Below are positions 1 through 9,708 of a stretch of 64,000 nt of DNA, one piece after another. The notes under the pieces are model-generated. The model did no database searches. It had not been told where the DNA came from and worked only from the letters and a program-made list of their open reading frames with translations. Both the position numbers and the translations under genes were made by a program. The DNA is from CAZHON01 sp964534565 (lineage in GTDB: Bacteria; Patescibacteriota; Gracilibacteria; Peribacterales; Peribacteraceae), in contig CAZHON010000001.1 of assembly GCA_964534565.1 (NCBI GenBank), forward strand, positions 186,001-250,000. The letters are read 5' to 3'. Position 1 is the stretch's first letter. Each line of letters starts with the position of its first letter.

Positions 1-1
1 G

Positions 2-2158
2 GGAGAGAGTATTCCCGTGGAGAAAAAAGAAGGAGATCGTGTTTTTGGAGCAACGATGAACGGAAATGGGGTTCTTGAGTTTCATGCTGAAAAAGTCGGA
101 TCAGAAACAGCGCTCGCTCGCATCGTTCAGTTCGTCGAAGAGGCACAAGGCTCGAAGGCCCCCATTCAGAATTTTGCAGACAATGTTTCTTCGTGGTTCG
201 TACCCGCAGTGATCATCATTGCTATCCTTACTCTTGTCGGTTGGCTGATTGTAGGTGCGACTCTTTCTTTCTCTCTCCTTGCTGGAGTCTCGGTGCTTGT
301 CATCGCCTGTCCGTGTGCCTTGGGGCTCGCAACTCCAACAGGAATCATGGTGGCAACAGGAAAAGGGGCAGAGCAGGGGATTTTGATTCGTGGAGGCGAA
401 CCTTTGGAAGCTGCAAATTCAATCAATGCAATCGTATTTGATAAAACGGGTACGCTCACAAAAGGAAAGCCAGAAGTGACTGACATCATTGCGTTTGGAA
501 TCACAAGAGAAGAAGTCCTTCGAATCGCTGCAAGTTTGGAGCAAGGGTCCGAGCATCCGCTTGCAGCAAGTATTGTGAATGATGCGACAAAGAAAGGGCT
601 AACCCTTGGAGAGAGCCAAGGATTTAAAGCGATTCCTGGCTATGGCGTGGAGGGCTCAATCGATGGAACGAGCTACAAATTAGGAAACCGAAGATTAATG
701 GAGATAGAAAAAATCTCCACTGAAGAAATGGAAGCAACAATGCAAATATTGGAAGAGCAAGGAAAAACAGCGATGTATCTTTCTCATGACAAAGATATCG
801 TAGGTATCATCGCAGTTGCCGACACAGTAAAGGAGACTTCGAAAGAAGCGATTGCCGCTCTTCGCGCAATGAACATTGCGGTCTATATGATCACGGGCGA
901 CAACAGGCGTACCGCGAATGCGATTGCTAAGAGTGTTGGTATAGACAGTGTTTTAGCCGAGGTTTTACCCGAAGAAAAGGCAAACGAGGTGAAGATATTA
1001 CAAGCGCAAGGCATGAAAGTTGCAATGGTGGGCGATGGCATCAATGACAGTCCGGCCCTTGCACAAGCTAACCTTGGCATTGCCATGGGCAATGGGACCG
1101 ATATCGCGATCGAGACGGGGGGTATCGTTCTCGTCAAGAATGACCTTCGAGATGTGGTGACTGCAATGAAATTGAGTCGCGCAACGGTGAGCAAGATCAA
1201 ACAGAATTTATTCTTTGCACTCTTTTATAACATTATCGGAATTCCCATTGCCGCTCGTCTGTTCATGCATTGGGATATCGTGTTGCGTCCGGAGCTTGCC
1301 GGTCTCGCAATGGCGTTCAGCTCCGTCTCCGTGGTTACAAACTCTTTGTTGCTCAAAGGATTTTCTCCAACGCGACGGAACATTCTTTCGGACATCGCTC
1401 CATTTGTGATGACGATCGGATTTACAGCGGTATTTTTCCTCTTCGCGCGCATCAGTGCAGATGAGGCACATGGCGTCACGATGACTGATGACGGGCATGA
1501 AATGGTGATGCAAGAGGGAGGTCGTGCGCTTACGATCCATCTCGAAAGGGGCAAAACGCCGAATGATGTCGCTTTCTCGATTCACGAAGGAAGGAACGTA
1601 TTCCTGGACTACGGAGTCAGTCATACGCAGAAAATGCACTTAATCGTTGTTCGGGATGATTTACAGAACTTTGAGCATTTCCATCCCCTAATGGATACGT
1701 CAGGGATCTGGCATCAGAATCTGTTTACGGATGGGGGGACCTATAGGGTCTATGCGGATTTCGTTGATAGTGAAGGAGGTTCCTACCATCCATTCTTCGA
1801 ATACGTTGTTCCGGGTGACAAGGGGGCATACGGAATTGAAAAAGATTTTTCTCTCTCAAAAATGCAGGATAGATTTGCGCTTCAATTGAAGCCTACATTG
1901 AACGAGCACAGTATATCCTTCACCCTTTCTATTATCGATCAAGACGATGGGCAAGCACCTGCTCTCCAGGACTATCTAGGCGCAAAGGCGCATGCGATTT
2001 TTCTGACGCAAGAGGGTGGATTTATTCATGCTCACGCAGAAAGCGTACCGCTTGAGTTCAATGCAGAGCTTGAGTCGCATACGTTCTACCGTATCTATAT
2101 TCAGTTCCAAATACAGGGAAAGCTCTTCACAGTCCCCTTCGATTATCAGACTTCCTAA
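2..2158 (+). CDS. copA: Copper-translocating P1B-type ATPase, 5' end outside window
   Basis: Membrane pump that uses ATP to move Cu(I) out of the cytoplasm. The reading frame is already open at base 2 (GESIPVE, the TGES actuator motif), so the N-terminal metal-binding domain and first helices lie to the left of the window. Visible are the CPC transmembrane metal site (ACPCALG), the phosphorylation site DKTGT, GDGINDSPAL, and the last membrane helices. After them comes an extra domain of about 230 residues with the motif MHLIVVRDDL and several His and Asp, probably outside the membrane. A full-length paralogue with the same unusual C-terminal domain lies at 34661-37678 on the other strand. The start codon at base 17 is internal. 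Substrate is inferred from CPC and the paralogue's copper operon. Confidence 0.93.
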   Translation, partial: GESIPVEKKEGDRVFGATMNGNGVLEFHAEKVGSETALARIVQFVEEAQGSKAPIQNFADNVSSWFVPAVIIIAILTLVGWLIVGATLSFSLLAGVSVLVIACPCALGLATPTGIMVATGKGAEQGILIRGGEPLEAANSINAIVFDKTGTLTKGKPEVTDIIAFGITREEVLRIAASLEQGSEHPLAASIVNDATKKGLTLGESQGFKAIPGYGVEGSIDGTSYKLGNRRLMEIEKISTEEMEATMQILEEQGKTAMYLSHDKDIVGIIAVADTVKETSKEAIAALRAMNIAVYMITGDNRRTANAIAKSVGIDSVLAEVLPEEKANEVKILQAQGMKVAMVGDGINDSPALAQANLGIAMGNGTDIAIETGGIVLVKNDLRDVVTAMKLSRATVSKIKQNLFFALFYNIIGIPIAARLFMHWDIVLRPELAGLAMAFSSVSVVTNSLLLKGFSPTRRNILSDIAPFVMTIGFTAVFFLFARISADEAHGVTMTDDGHEMVMQEGGRALTIHLERGKTPNDVAFSIHEGRNVFLDYGVSHTQKMHLIVVRDDLQNFEHFHPLMDTSGIWHQNLFTDGGTYRVYADFVDSEGGSYHPFFEYVVPGDKGAYGIEKDFSLSKMQDRFALQLKPTLNEHSISFTLSIIDQDDGQAPALQDYLGAKAHAIFLTQEGGFIHAHAESVPLEFNAELESHTFYRIYIQFQIQGKLFTVPFDYQTS

Positions 2159-2161
2159 ACC

Positions 2162-2947
2162 TTATTGTTCTCTCAGAAACACATGCACCTTGTCGCGAGG
2201 ACACCGTCGCATGAGTGACAATCCTCGCGCAGGAAGCGCAATGGCCGGGTGGATGAAGGGGAAACGCTCTTCATCCACTCCGGTCACGAGCATCGTGCTG
2301 GAGTTGAGAATGACGAGATCGTTCTTCTGCGTTACACGACTTAGTTCGTCGTACAACGCGTTGAGGTAGGGGGCAATCACTTCCTTTTGCGAATCGATGT
2401 TTTGACAAAGAGTGGCATCCGGCTGCAACGCGGAAATATAAAGAGCGATGGGGAAATTCCTTTTGTCATCCGAGATCTTTGCGATGAATCCAAGCACATC
2501 ATCCTGCATCGTTGCGATAGTCATTCCCTCCAATGTCCGCATTCCCGCATCGCTGATTTTCTCCTGAAGACTGTAGTGTCCGTTTTGAAAAACATCGATC
2601 GTCTTCGGTACGCGATCGCCTATGACATCGCTCATCAAATCAACTTCCCAATATTCCTGTGCGCCGAGCGTTCGTACCAATGGTCCTACAGCCACATCTT
2701 CTTTCGACAGCGGTGTATCGAGCCCGCATGGAATATCGATCAATAAACCACCGTGAAGATGTTGTGCAACAAAGGAACCCAGCTCGGTTTGTGCGCCATC
2801 TTTCTCAACACATGCACTCTTGAAAAAGCGTGAACACGAAATCTCCGGTTCGATGAAAAATCGCATCTGCTCGATCAATGGAATGAAGGACGGGGGCACT
2901 GCTCGCCGGACAAGAGTCAAAGAATGCATGAGGGGTCCATCGTACAT
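2162..2947 (-). CDS. Hypothetical protein with a methyltransferase-like core
   Basis: About 260 residues, not recognised as a named family. A segment LLIDIPCGL near residue 75 resembles motif I of class I SAM-dependent methyltransferases, followed by strand-helix alternation ending in LVILNSST. The C-terminal part (FPFIHPAIALPARGLSLMRRCP) is rich in hydrophobic and Cys residues. Its stop lies 3 bases from the stop of the upstream copper ATPase, so the two genes converge. The start is uncertain: ATG at 2947 or ATG at 2929, the latter 9 bases after a possible -10 (TACGAT). Function is not assigned. Confidence 0.65.
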   Translation of the reverse strand: MYDGPLMHSLTLVRRAVPPSFIPLIEQMRFFIEPEISCSRFFKSACVEKDGAQTELGSFVAQHLHGGLLIDIPCGLDTPLSKEDVAVGPLVRTLGAQEYWEVDLMSDVIGDRVPKTIDVFQNGHYSLQEKISDAGMRTLEGMTIATMQDDVLGFIAKISDDKRNFPIALYISALQPDATLCQNIDSQKEVIAPYLNALYDELSRVTQKNDLVILNSSTMLVTGVDEERFPFIHPAIALPARGLSLMRRCPRDKVHVFLREQ

Positions 2948-3055
2948 CAAAGAGAGCGTTTCTGAGTGGGGAAATCAGTAAGGTTCCATCGTGTCTGGCG
3001 TCAGAATAGCCATGAAGTTCCTCCGCATCTTTTTGGCTCCTCTCTGCGATTTTCT

Positions 3056-3952
3056 ATGAAGGCATCTTTCATTTTGAATGCAAAGGCAGGCACGCTTCTG
3101 CTTGGAGCGGATTCGCTCGTGCAACGCATTACCGACGGGTGCAACGCACGCGATATTGAGTCTGACATTGTCCTCTGCGAAGAGGGGGAGATGCATACGA
3201 ATGTGCAACTCGCTCTGAAGAACAATCCCGATGTGATTGTTGCCGGAGGAGGAGATGGAACGATCGGCGCGGTCGTGAATGCCATGAATCCGTGGTCTGT
3301 TCCTCTTGGTATTTTGCCGCTTGGAACCTTCAACCATTTTGCGAAAGATGTCGGAATTCCTCTCGATCTCGATGCGGCACTCGATGTCATTGCGAATGGC
3401 AAGGTGCAAAAAATCGACTTGGGTGAAGTGAACGGCAAATTCTTTTTGAATAATTCTTCGATCGGTCTCTACACGACGATGGTCCGTCATCGCGATGAGC
3501 AGCGTGAAGTGTGGGGTCGTAAAAAATTACATGCGATGCTTCGGGCCTTTTTGCACACGATGCATCGTTTTCCTCTCATCAGTGTGAGCGTAAAAACCGA
3601 TGAACACGCTCATGTCTATACCTCTCCATTCGTCTTCGTCGGGAACAATGACTATCAAATGAGTCTGTTCGAACTGAAGCAGCGTTCTTCGTTGAATCAC
3701 GGAGAGCTTTCGCTCTATATCCTCAAGTGTGACACGCGATACCGAATGATCCGCATGATCATCAACATGTTGCTCCATCGTTTGAACCAAGAGCGGGACT
3801 TCATTTTGCTCCATTCGGAAGAAGTGAAGATCGAAATGATGCGTTCTTGGCTTGATGTAGCGCTCGATGGGGAGATTCATCGCATGGCACTTCCGCTGTC
3901 GTACTCCATTCGTCCTCGTGTTCTCTCTGTTCTCCTTCCATCTTCTCTATGA
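3056..3952 (+). CDS. Diacylglycerol kinase family lipid kinase
   Basis: Member of the DAGK/YegS family, which phosphorylates lipids such as diacylglycerol at the inner face of the membrane. Diagnostic are GGGDGTIGAVVNAM (nucleotide-binding GGDGT) and PLGTFNHFAKDVGIP in the N-terminal domain, followed by the beta-rich C-terminal domain. An earlier in-frame start exists at 2966, but the family begins at MKASFILNAKAG, so ATG 3056 is preferred. The stop overlaps the start of the next gene in ATGA, so the kinase and the downstream phosphoesterase are translationally coupled. The exact lipid substrate cannot be told from sequence. Confidence 0.88.
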   Translation: MKASFILNAKAGTLLLGADSLVQRITDGCNARDIESDIVLCEEGEMHTNVQLALKNNPDVIVAGGGDGTIGAVVNAMNPWSVPLGILPLGTFNHFAKDVGIPLDLDAALDVIANGKVQKIDLGEVNGKFFLNNSSIGLYTTMVRHRDEQREVWGRKKLHAMLRAFLHTMHRFPLISVSVKTDEHAHVYTSPFVFVGNNDYQMSLFELKQRSSLNHGELSLYILKCDTRYRMIRMIINMLLHRLNQERDFILLHSEEVKIEMMRSWLDVALDGEIHRMALPLSYSIRPRVLSVLLPSSL

Positions 3953-4833
3953 GTCGCATCGCACACATTTCCGATTTGCACTTCGGGACCGAAACTTCCG
4001 AGGTCGTGACCGCATTGCGCGAAGATCTTCTTCGGCAGGATCCCTCTCTCGTCATCGTCAGCGGCGACTTGTCGCAACGTGCAACGGATGAGCAATTCAA
4101 GGCGGCTCATGAATTTTTGCAAACCCTTCCTTTTCCGCAGCTCATCGTTCCGGGGAATCACGACATTCCGCTCTTCAACGTATGGAAACGTTTCGTGCAT
4201 CCGCTCCGCGGCTATCGCACGTTGGTGACGACCGACATGTTCCCTACATTCATCAACGAAGACATGGCGGTCCTGGGAATCAACACGGCCCGCTCGTTCA
4301 CGTGGAAGAACGGGCGCATCAACGAAGAGCAAATCACGCACATCATTGAATTTTTCAAGAACGTCGACCCAAGCCTTCGAAAGATTCTCGTCACACACCA
4401 TCCGTTTGTTGCGTCTTCACCCGACAAACGCATTCGTGTTGTGGCGGGTGCGGAAACCGCGGTGCAGGCGTTGGATGAATGCGGAGTGGATGTCGTGCTG
4501 ATGGGTCATTTGCACAAAGGATTCGTGAACGATGTTCGTCGTTTCCATCCCAATGCGAAGCGGTCGATTCTGATGGTGCAGGCCGGCACCGCTCTTTCGA
4601 AGCGTCTTCGCAGCGAACCGAACAGTTACAACTTGATTACCACAAGCCCTGAATCGCTCACGGTGTCCGTGCGTATGTTCGACGGGGAATCTTTCGACCA
4701 CTACGCAGAGGGAGTGTATGGATTGGAAGCGAAGGATTGGCAAAACCCTCAAAAATTAGAAACGTGGATTCAACGCAAAAGTATTACACCTCGTCATCGA
4801 CGATTCTTCGTGCATCAGGATTTTCGTCGCTGA
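3949..4833 (+). CDS. Calcineurin-like metallophosphoesterase
   Basis: Binuclear-metal phosphoesterase with all five signature blocks: ISDLHFG, VSGDLS, VPGNHD, VTHHPF and GHLHKG. The layout and 294-residue length resemble the CpdA/Icc group of phosphodiesterases, though cyclic-nucleotide activity is not shown. Coupled to the upstream lipid kinase by a 4-base overlap, so the pair may act on related phospholipid or phosphoester substrates. The last 19 bases overlap the 3' end of the convergent membrane-protein gene. Confidence 0.9.
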   Translation: MSRIAHISDLHFGTETSEVVTALREDLLRQDPSLVIVSGDLSQRATDEQFKAAHEFLQTLPFPQLIVPGNHDIPLFNVWKRFVHPLRGYRTLVTTDMFPTFINEDMAVLGINTARSFTWKNGRINEEQITHIIEFFKNVDPSLRKILVTHHPFVASSPDKRIRVVAGAETAVQALDECGVDVVLMGHLHKGFVNDVRRFHPNAKRSILMVQAGTALSKRLRSEPNSYNLITTSPESLTVSVRMFDGESFDHYAEGVYGLEAKDWQNPQKLETWIQRKSITPRHRRFFVHQDFRR

Positions 4834-5216
4834 GCGATTTTGCCTCCCCAGTAGCAGCAGGGGAATGCGAGCACTGCAAGTGCGATGGGGTACCACATCT
4901 GCGATGCATCGGGCAGAATGATCAGTCCCATGACGTTCGCGACAACGGCAATGATTCCCAGCGCCTTTGCATATCGCATGGGGTGATGTGGCGCCAGCTT
5001 GTAACAGACAAAGCCGCTTACCACCGTGTAGAAGCTGCGGTAGAGCGTTGCGAGCAGCAGCTGCAACGTGGTCAACTGCGTGCCGTTCATTTGATCTGCG
5101 AAGCTGGGGTAGACGCCTGCGGATTCCATAATGATGTCCGTTCCGATCGACAGCACAACGCCCGAGGCGATTCCTGCAAGAATGGCGATCGTGCCTTTCA
5201 GAAATGTTTTGAACAT
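4815..5216 (-). CDS. Small four-helix membrane protein
   Basis: About 133 residues starting MFKTFLKGT, with four predicted hydrophobic segments (ILAGIASGVVLSI, LYRSFYTVVSGFVCYKLA, IIAVVANVMGLIILP, ALAVLAFPCCYWGG). It resembles uncharacterised small membrane proteins found beside VOC/PhnB genes, but no function is known to me. ATG 5216 is preferred over 5249 because the latter adds a non-hydrophobic stretch. Same strand as, and 29 bases after, the PhnB-like gene, so probably cotranscribed. Its 3' end overlaps the phosphoesterase gene by 19 bases. Confidence 0.75.
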   Translation of the reverse strand: MFKTFLKGTIAILAGIASGVVLSIGTDIIMESAGVYPSFADQMNGTQLTTLQLLLATLYRSFYTVVSGFVCYKLAPHHPMRYAKALGIIAVVANVMGLIILPDASQMWYPIALAVLAFPCCYWGGKIAQRRKS

Positions 5217-5245
5217 GAGAGTGGGGGAGGGGTGTGCGCAGAATA

Positions 5246-6148
5246 TCACTTCCCATCAAAGGCGTCTTGAAGCTTCTGTATGTCCAACTTCTTCATTTGC
5301 AGCATTGCCGCCATCATGCGCTTGGATTGTTCCGGACTTCCTTCTGCCATTTGCTCGTCCATCATCGAAGGAACAATCTGCCACGACACTCCGTATTTGT
5401 CCTTCAGCCATCCGCACTGTTCAAATTCAGGCGATGCCGAAAGAGCGTTCCAGTAGTGATCGATCTCCTCCTGCGTATCGCAATTCACAACGAAGGAGAC
5501 GGCTTCGGTGAATGTGAATTTGTGAGGACCTCCGCTTTCCATTGCGCTGAATTCCTGTCCGTTCAACGTAAAGAGTGCATAGTTGAGCGTTCCTTCCTTC
5601 TCGCCGTTCACCGCTTCTGCGGCGCTGCGCTTTGCGAGACGGATAATATTCGAATTCTTGAAAATGGACGTGTAGAAGTTGATCGCCTCTTCGGCCTTTC
5701 CATATTTTTCCTGTGTGAACAGGAGAGAGGGGACAATTTTCTGTTCCTTCTCTTCAAGAATCACTTGCCACGAAACGCCGAAGCGATCGGCAAGCCAGCC
5801 GTATTTTTTACTGAATGGATATTCGGCGAGTTCCATCATGACCAATCCACCCTCTGCCAGCTTGTTCCACACGCGGTCCACCTCTTCTTCGGTTTTGCAT
5901 CGAATGAAGAATGAGATTGCCGGAGTAATTTTGAAGATCGGTCCGCCATTGAGCGCTCCGAACTTCTGTCCTTCGATTTCAAAATCCACGGTTAACACCG
6001 AACCCACAGGCCTACCCGATGCCTTCGAACTTGCTTCGTCATAGCGCATCACCCTGCCGCGCTTAGCATTGTCGAAGACGGAAACATAGAAATCGACGGC
6101 TTCTTCGGCATTGTCGTCAAACCAGAGAAAAGGGGTGATGGGTTGCAT
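5246..6148 (-). CDS. Duplicated PhnB-like VOC protein
   Basis: 300 residues made of two copies of the PhnB / 3-demethylubiquinone methyltransferase-like VOC fold. Each copy contains a FLWF or LLFT opening, an FY(V/T)S(V/I)F motif, and a closing YGWLADRFGVSWQV or CGWLKDKYGVSWQI segment. Most VOC proteins of this group are single-domain, so this is an internal tandem duplication. The enzyme reaction is unknown for the group. A TATACT box lies exactly 6 bases before the ATG (6155-6160), suggesting a leaderless message. Confidence 0.85.
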   Translation of the reverse strand: MQPITPFLWFDDNAEEAVDFYVSVFDNAKRGRVMRYDEASSKASGRPVGSVLTVDFEIEGQKFGALNGGPIFKITPAISFFIRCKTEEEVDRVWNKLAEGGLVMMELAEYPFSKKYGWLADRFGVSWQVILEEKEQKIVPSLLFTQEKYGKAEEAINFYTSIFKNSNIIRLAKRSAAEAVNGEKEGTLNYALFTLNGQEFSAMESGGPHKFTFTEAVSFVVNCDTQEEIDHYWNALSASPEFEQCGWLKDKYGVSWQIVPSMMDEQMAEGSPEQSKRMMAAMLQMKKLDIQKLQDAFDGK

Positions 6149-6154
6149 AGAGGA

Positions 6155-6160
6155 AGTATA
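6155..6160 (-). promoter_or_regulatory. -10 box TATACT, 6 bases before ATG 6148
   Basis: On the minus strand TATACT is followed by TCCTCT and then the ATG of the PhnB-like gene. Transcription would start at or next to the A of ATG. No Shine-Dalgarno sequence is possible in that arrangement. Confidence 0.6.
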
Positions 6161-6202
6161 GGGAAGTCATCCGTACGACGACAATCTTTGCTGATTCTTA
6201 CG

Positions 6203-7966
6203 TCAGCTCTGCCTCTCTTCGTGCAGCAACAGATCGAGCGCATGTTGCAATGAACCCGCCTGCGTCACTTCTCCGCCGTTCACGAAGTAGATTTCGTCGG
6301 CACTCTCAATCGTGTTGAGACGGTGCGCGATGATGACGCGAGTCGTGTGTGCAGGAAGTTTACGCAGAATCTCTTCCAACTGTTTCTCCGTCACCGTATC
6401 GATGTTCGCGGTCGCTTCATCGAGAATCAGGACATCGGGGTCCTTCAGAACCGCTCGCATGAATGCAATGAGTTGTCGCTGCCCCAAGCTGATGCTTGCT
6501 CCGTCGCTGGTCACCGGTGTGTCCAACCCCTTTTCAAAGCGCGCAAGGAGAGTATCCATATTTGCATTCTTCAATGCAGTCACAATCTCTTCGTTCGAGA
6601 GTTTCTTGTACTCGTCGTTTCCGTAGAGAATATTTTCGCGGACAGTTCCCGTAAACAGGAAGGGTTCTTGGAGAATGAATCCGATTTTCTTTGTGCGTTC
6701 ACTGGGCTCGTAGGAACGAATGTCTTTGCCTTCCAGGAACACGGTTCCTTCGCTCGGGTCATACAGACGCGCCATGAGAGAAGCGGTCGTCGTCTTTCCT
6801 CCTCCCGTGGGTCCCACGAGCGCATACGTCTTGCCTTTCTCGAGCGTGAGGTTGATGCCATGCAGCACTTCTTTTCCGTTCGGGTAACGGAAATGCACGT
6901 CTTTGAATGCAAGAAGCGGAGCAGGGGAAGTGGCCGTTCCTCCTTCCACGATCGCCATATCCGATTGCAACGATACGATCGCGGAAATACGGTCCCAGCC
7001 CGCCATGGCAGCCTGGAACGATGCCCAGACAGACGCAATTTGGCGCAGTGGATCGTAGAAACGGATGACGTAGGTAAAGAAGCTGATCAGAAGTCCGATG
7101 GTGAAGTCGCCGACGGAGACGAGGTAGATTCCGTACGCAAGAACGATCAACTGCGCGGCGTTACTGCACAGTCCGTAAATGGGCGTGAAGAGGTTATTCG
7201 CAATACCGGCAGAGACCGACGTCTTGAAGTTCTCCTCATTCGCTTCATCGAATTTTTGGCGGAAATAGTCGCGACGATTGAACGCGACAACGACTTTGAA
7301 GTTCGCAAGACTTTCCTGAATCTCACCGCTCATGCCGCCCAGCGCCTTCATGCTCGCAGAGTTCTTGCGGCGAATCCATGCGGAAAGAGCCAACGTCAGA
7401 ACGAGCAGACACGCCGCAGGTGCCAAGGCTGCAAGTCCCAACTTGATGTGAATGCTCAGGAGGAAAATTCCCGCACCGATGATGATAAAGGCGTTTCCGA
7501 CGAATTGCATCAATGCCTGCGAGAAGAATTGGTTCAATTTATCCGTATCGTTGTTGATGCGAGAAATCAGATCACCCGATTTGTTCTGGTTGAAGAATGC
7601 AACAGGCAATTCCTGCAGTTTCTGAAACACCGAATTACGCAGATTGAACAGCAGTCGCTGACCGACTCCTCCCATCCACATCGTTTGGAAGTAGTGTGCG
7701 ACGAACGCGACGACGTACATCACAAACAGCAATGCTGCCGATGCCAACACGCCCCGGTAATTGAATGTTTGAATCGAGGAATCGATCGTACGACCGACAA
7801 TGAGCGGCGCAAGAAGGTTGAGCCCCGAGTTCAGCAGAATCGCCATGAGCGAGAGCAACAAATTTTTCTTCTCATGTCGCAACAGCGGCCACAACTTTAA
7901 GAGTGCCGAGAAGGCGCTTGCGGGTTTTGCAGTCTTGCCTGTGGTGTCATTGAGGGCGTAGTTCAT
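6203..7966 (-). CDS. ABC exporter half-transporter with catalytic NBD
   Basis: 587-residue fused permease-ATPase of the multidrug/lipid exporter family: six membrane helices, then an ATPase domain with Walker A GPTGGGKTT, Walker B VLILDEATANID and switch His in VIIAHRLNTI. The signature is atypical (ISLGQRQ instead of LSGGQ). The upstream partner has the opposite pattern: a normal signature but degenerate catalytic residues. The two are therefore complementary halves of a heterodimeric exporter of the LmrCD/BmrCD/TM287-288 type. The start ATG overlaps the partner's stop by 4 bases. Part of a MarR-ABC-ABC operon; likely exports drugs or lipids, substrate unknown. Confidence 0.92.
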   Translation of the reverse strand: MNYALNDTTGKTAKPASAFSALLKLWPLLRHEKKNLLLSLMAILLNSGLNLLAPLIVGRTIDSSIQTFNYRGVLASAALLFVMYVVAFVAHYFQTMWMGGVGQRLLFNLRNSVFQKLQELPVAFFNQNKSGDLISRINNDTDKLNQFFSQALMQFVGNAFIIIGAGIFLLSIHIKLGLAALAPAACLLVLTLALSAWIRRKNSASMKALGGMSGEIQESLANFKVVVAFNRRDYFRQKFDEANEENFKTSVSAGIANNLFTPIYGLCSNAAQLIVLAYGIYLVSVGDFTIGLLISFFTYVIRFYDPLRQIASVWASFQAAMAGWDRISAIVSLQSDMAIVEGGTATSPAPLLAFKDVHFRYPNGKEVLHGINLTLEKGKTYALVGPTGGGKTTTASLMARLYDPSEGTVFLEGKDIRSYEPSERTKKIGFILQEPFLFTGTVRENILYGNDEYKKLSNEEIVTALKNANMDTLLARFEKGLDTPVTSDGASISLGQRQLIAFMRAVLKDPDVLILDEATANIDTVTEKQLEEILRKLPAHTTRVIIAHRLNTIESADEIYFVNGGEVTQAGSLQHALDLLLHEERQS

Positions 7967-9708
7967 AGTTCGCTGGTACTGCGTTGGGATTGGGCAATTT
8001 GTACGTATTCCGGAGAATGATGCATCAGCTCATTGTGTGTTCCCTGAGCCAATAATTCACCTTCCATGAGCAGAATGATGTGATCGAACGATTCGACGGA
8101 AGCAATTTTCTGTGTGATCGACACGAGCGTGATATCGGGATAATTCTTCGCGACATTCGCAAGAATCTTCTGCTCCGTCTGCGTATCGACGCGGGCTGTG
8201 AAGTCGTCGAGCAGCAGCACCTTTGGATTCAAGGATAATGCTCGTGCAAGCATGATGCGTTGCTTCTGTCCTCCGGACAGACTTGTTCCGCGCTCGGAAA
8301 CGATCGTGTCCAAACCCTGCGGCAAGGCATCGAGGAATTCTTTCAATTCCGCCGTGTCGATTGCCTTTTGCAAATCTTCGTCACGAATGCTGTCGCCGAA
8401 TGCAATATTCTCGCGAATCGTGAGATTGAACATCACGCTGTCTTCGAAGACGAGGCCGATCTGTCGGTGCAGCGAAGCCATGTCATAGTCCTCGAGCGAC
8501 TTGCCGTCATATTTCACCGTTCCGGATGTCGGAGGCATCAAGCCCGTGAGCAGATAGAGAAGTTGAGTCTTTCCCGCTCCCGTCGGCCCGATGATTGCAG
8601 TTTTGGTTCTTGCTTTGACCGAGAACGACACGTCCTTCAATGCGGATTTTTCACCGAACACCATCGACACATGCTCGACATCGATGTCTCCATGAATGTC
8701 GGAAGTGTCTTTGCCTGCCTCTTCCTTCTCTTGACTGTCCAACACTTCGGCAATGCGTTGGTACGATGCCGTTGCGCGTGCGATGAGCGTGCTCATGAAA
8801 CCGATCATGATGATCGGGAAGATGAGAATCGCAAGGTAACTGTTGAACGCGGTGAATTCTCCGAGTGTCATGGTTCCGTTGATGACGAAGTGACCGCCAA
8901 GCAGAAGGATGATCAAGGTGGCCATGTTTGCGATCAGTGCGATCAGCGGGATCAAAGACGCGAACATGCGCAGAATCTGCAATCCCAAGTCCTTGGCGCT
9001 GGAGTTGGCGGCGATGAATTTCTCATACTCATACTGTTGAGAGTTGAGAACGCGGATCAACGCCGAACCCAAAATACTTTCGTTAATGACCTTATTGAGC
9101 CAATCGATGATTTCCTGTGATTTCTTGAAGAGGGTGCGTACTTTGCGGAAAATGAAGAAGAACGCCCCGCCAATGATCGGAATGACGGCCAAGACGGCGA
9201 GCGCCAATTTCCAGTTGAGCATGAGCAGAAGCACGCTTGCACCAATGATCAAAAACAGCGATGAAACGATGGAGACGATCGCGAGCGAGACGAAGTTTTT
9301 GATCGCATCGACATCGGAGGTCAAGTTCGTGAGCAGCTTTGCAGGCGTCGTTTCCTGCACGAACGCATAACTCTGTTTGGAGATTTTTGCAGACACATCT
9401 TTGCGCACGTCTCGTGCCACACGTTCGGACACATAGGTCTGCACAATGCTTTGAAGATACGCAAAAATGAAAATGCTGAGTGTGACTACTACGAACTGCG
9501 TCAGGAGAATCCGCAGATTCAATTGGTGTTGAGCGAAGGAGTCGACGCCCTTCGAAAGCAACATCGGAATCATCAAGTTGAACGCGTTGCTGATGAGCGC
9601 AAAGAGAACCAATGCAACGATCCATCGTTTGTATGGTTTCAAAAGCCCGATCAGTGTTCGATTGCTTTTCTTCAAAACCGCCGGCGTTGTCTTGGTTTCG
9701 TTACTCAT
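7963..9708 (-). CDS. ABC exporter half-transporter with degenerate NBD
   Basis: 581 residues: six-helix permease plus ATPase. Walker A GPTGAGKTQ and signature LSGGQKQR are normal, but the catalytic Glu after Walker B is Asp (LLLDDFTARVD) and the switch His is Gln (VSITQKIA). That is the pattern seen in the degenerate half of heterodimeric type IV exporters. Combined with the downstream half, it gives one competent and one degenerate ATP site. The start overlaps the stop of the MarR gene by 4 bases, and the stop overlaps the start of the second half, so all three are coupled. Confidence 0.92.
   Translation of the reverse strand: MSNETKTTPAVLKKSNRTLIGLLKPYKRWIVALVLFALISNAFNLMIPMLLSKGVDSFAQHQLNLRILLTQFVVVTLSIFIFAYLQSIVQTYVSERVARDVRKDVSAKISKQSYAFVQETTPAKLLTNLTSDVDAIKNFVSLAIVSIVSSLFLIIGASVLLLMLNWKLALAVLAVIPIIGGAFFFIFRKVRTLFKKSQEIIDWLNKVINESILGSALIRVLNSQQYEYEKFIAANSSAKDLGLQILRMFASLIPLIALIANMATLIILLLGGHFVINGTMTLGEFTAFNSYLAILIFPIIMIGFMSTLIARATASYQRIAEVLDSQEKEEAGKDTSDIHGDIDVEHVSMVFGEKSALKDVSFSVKARTKTAIIGPTGAGKTQLLYLLTGLMPPTSGTVKYDGKSLEDYDMASLHRQIGLVFEDSVMFNLTIRENIAFGDSIRDEDLQKAIDTAELKEFLDALPQGLDTIVSERGTSLSGGQKQRIMLARALSLNPKVLLLDDFTARVDTQTEQKILANVAKNYPDITLVSITQKIASVESFDHIILLMEGELLAQGTHNELMHHSPEYVQIAQSQRSTSEL

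Noticed and set aside
6323..7900. Long plus-strand frame of 525 residues
   Set aside because: Antisense shadow of the ABC exporter gene; composition (many R, H, C, Q) is typical of a shadow frame.
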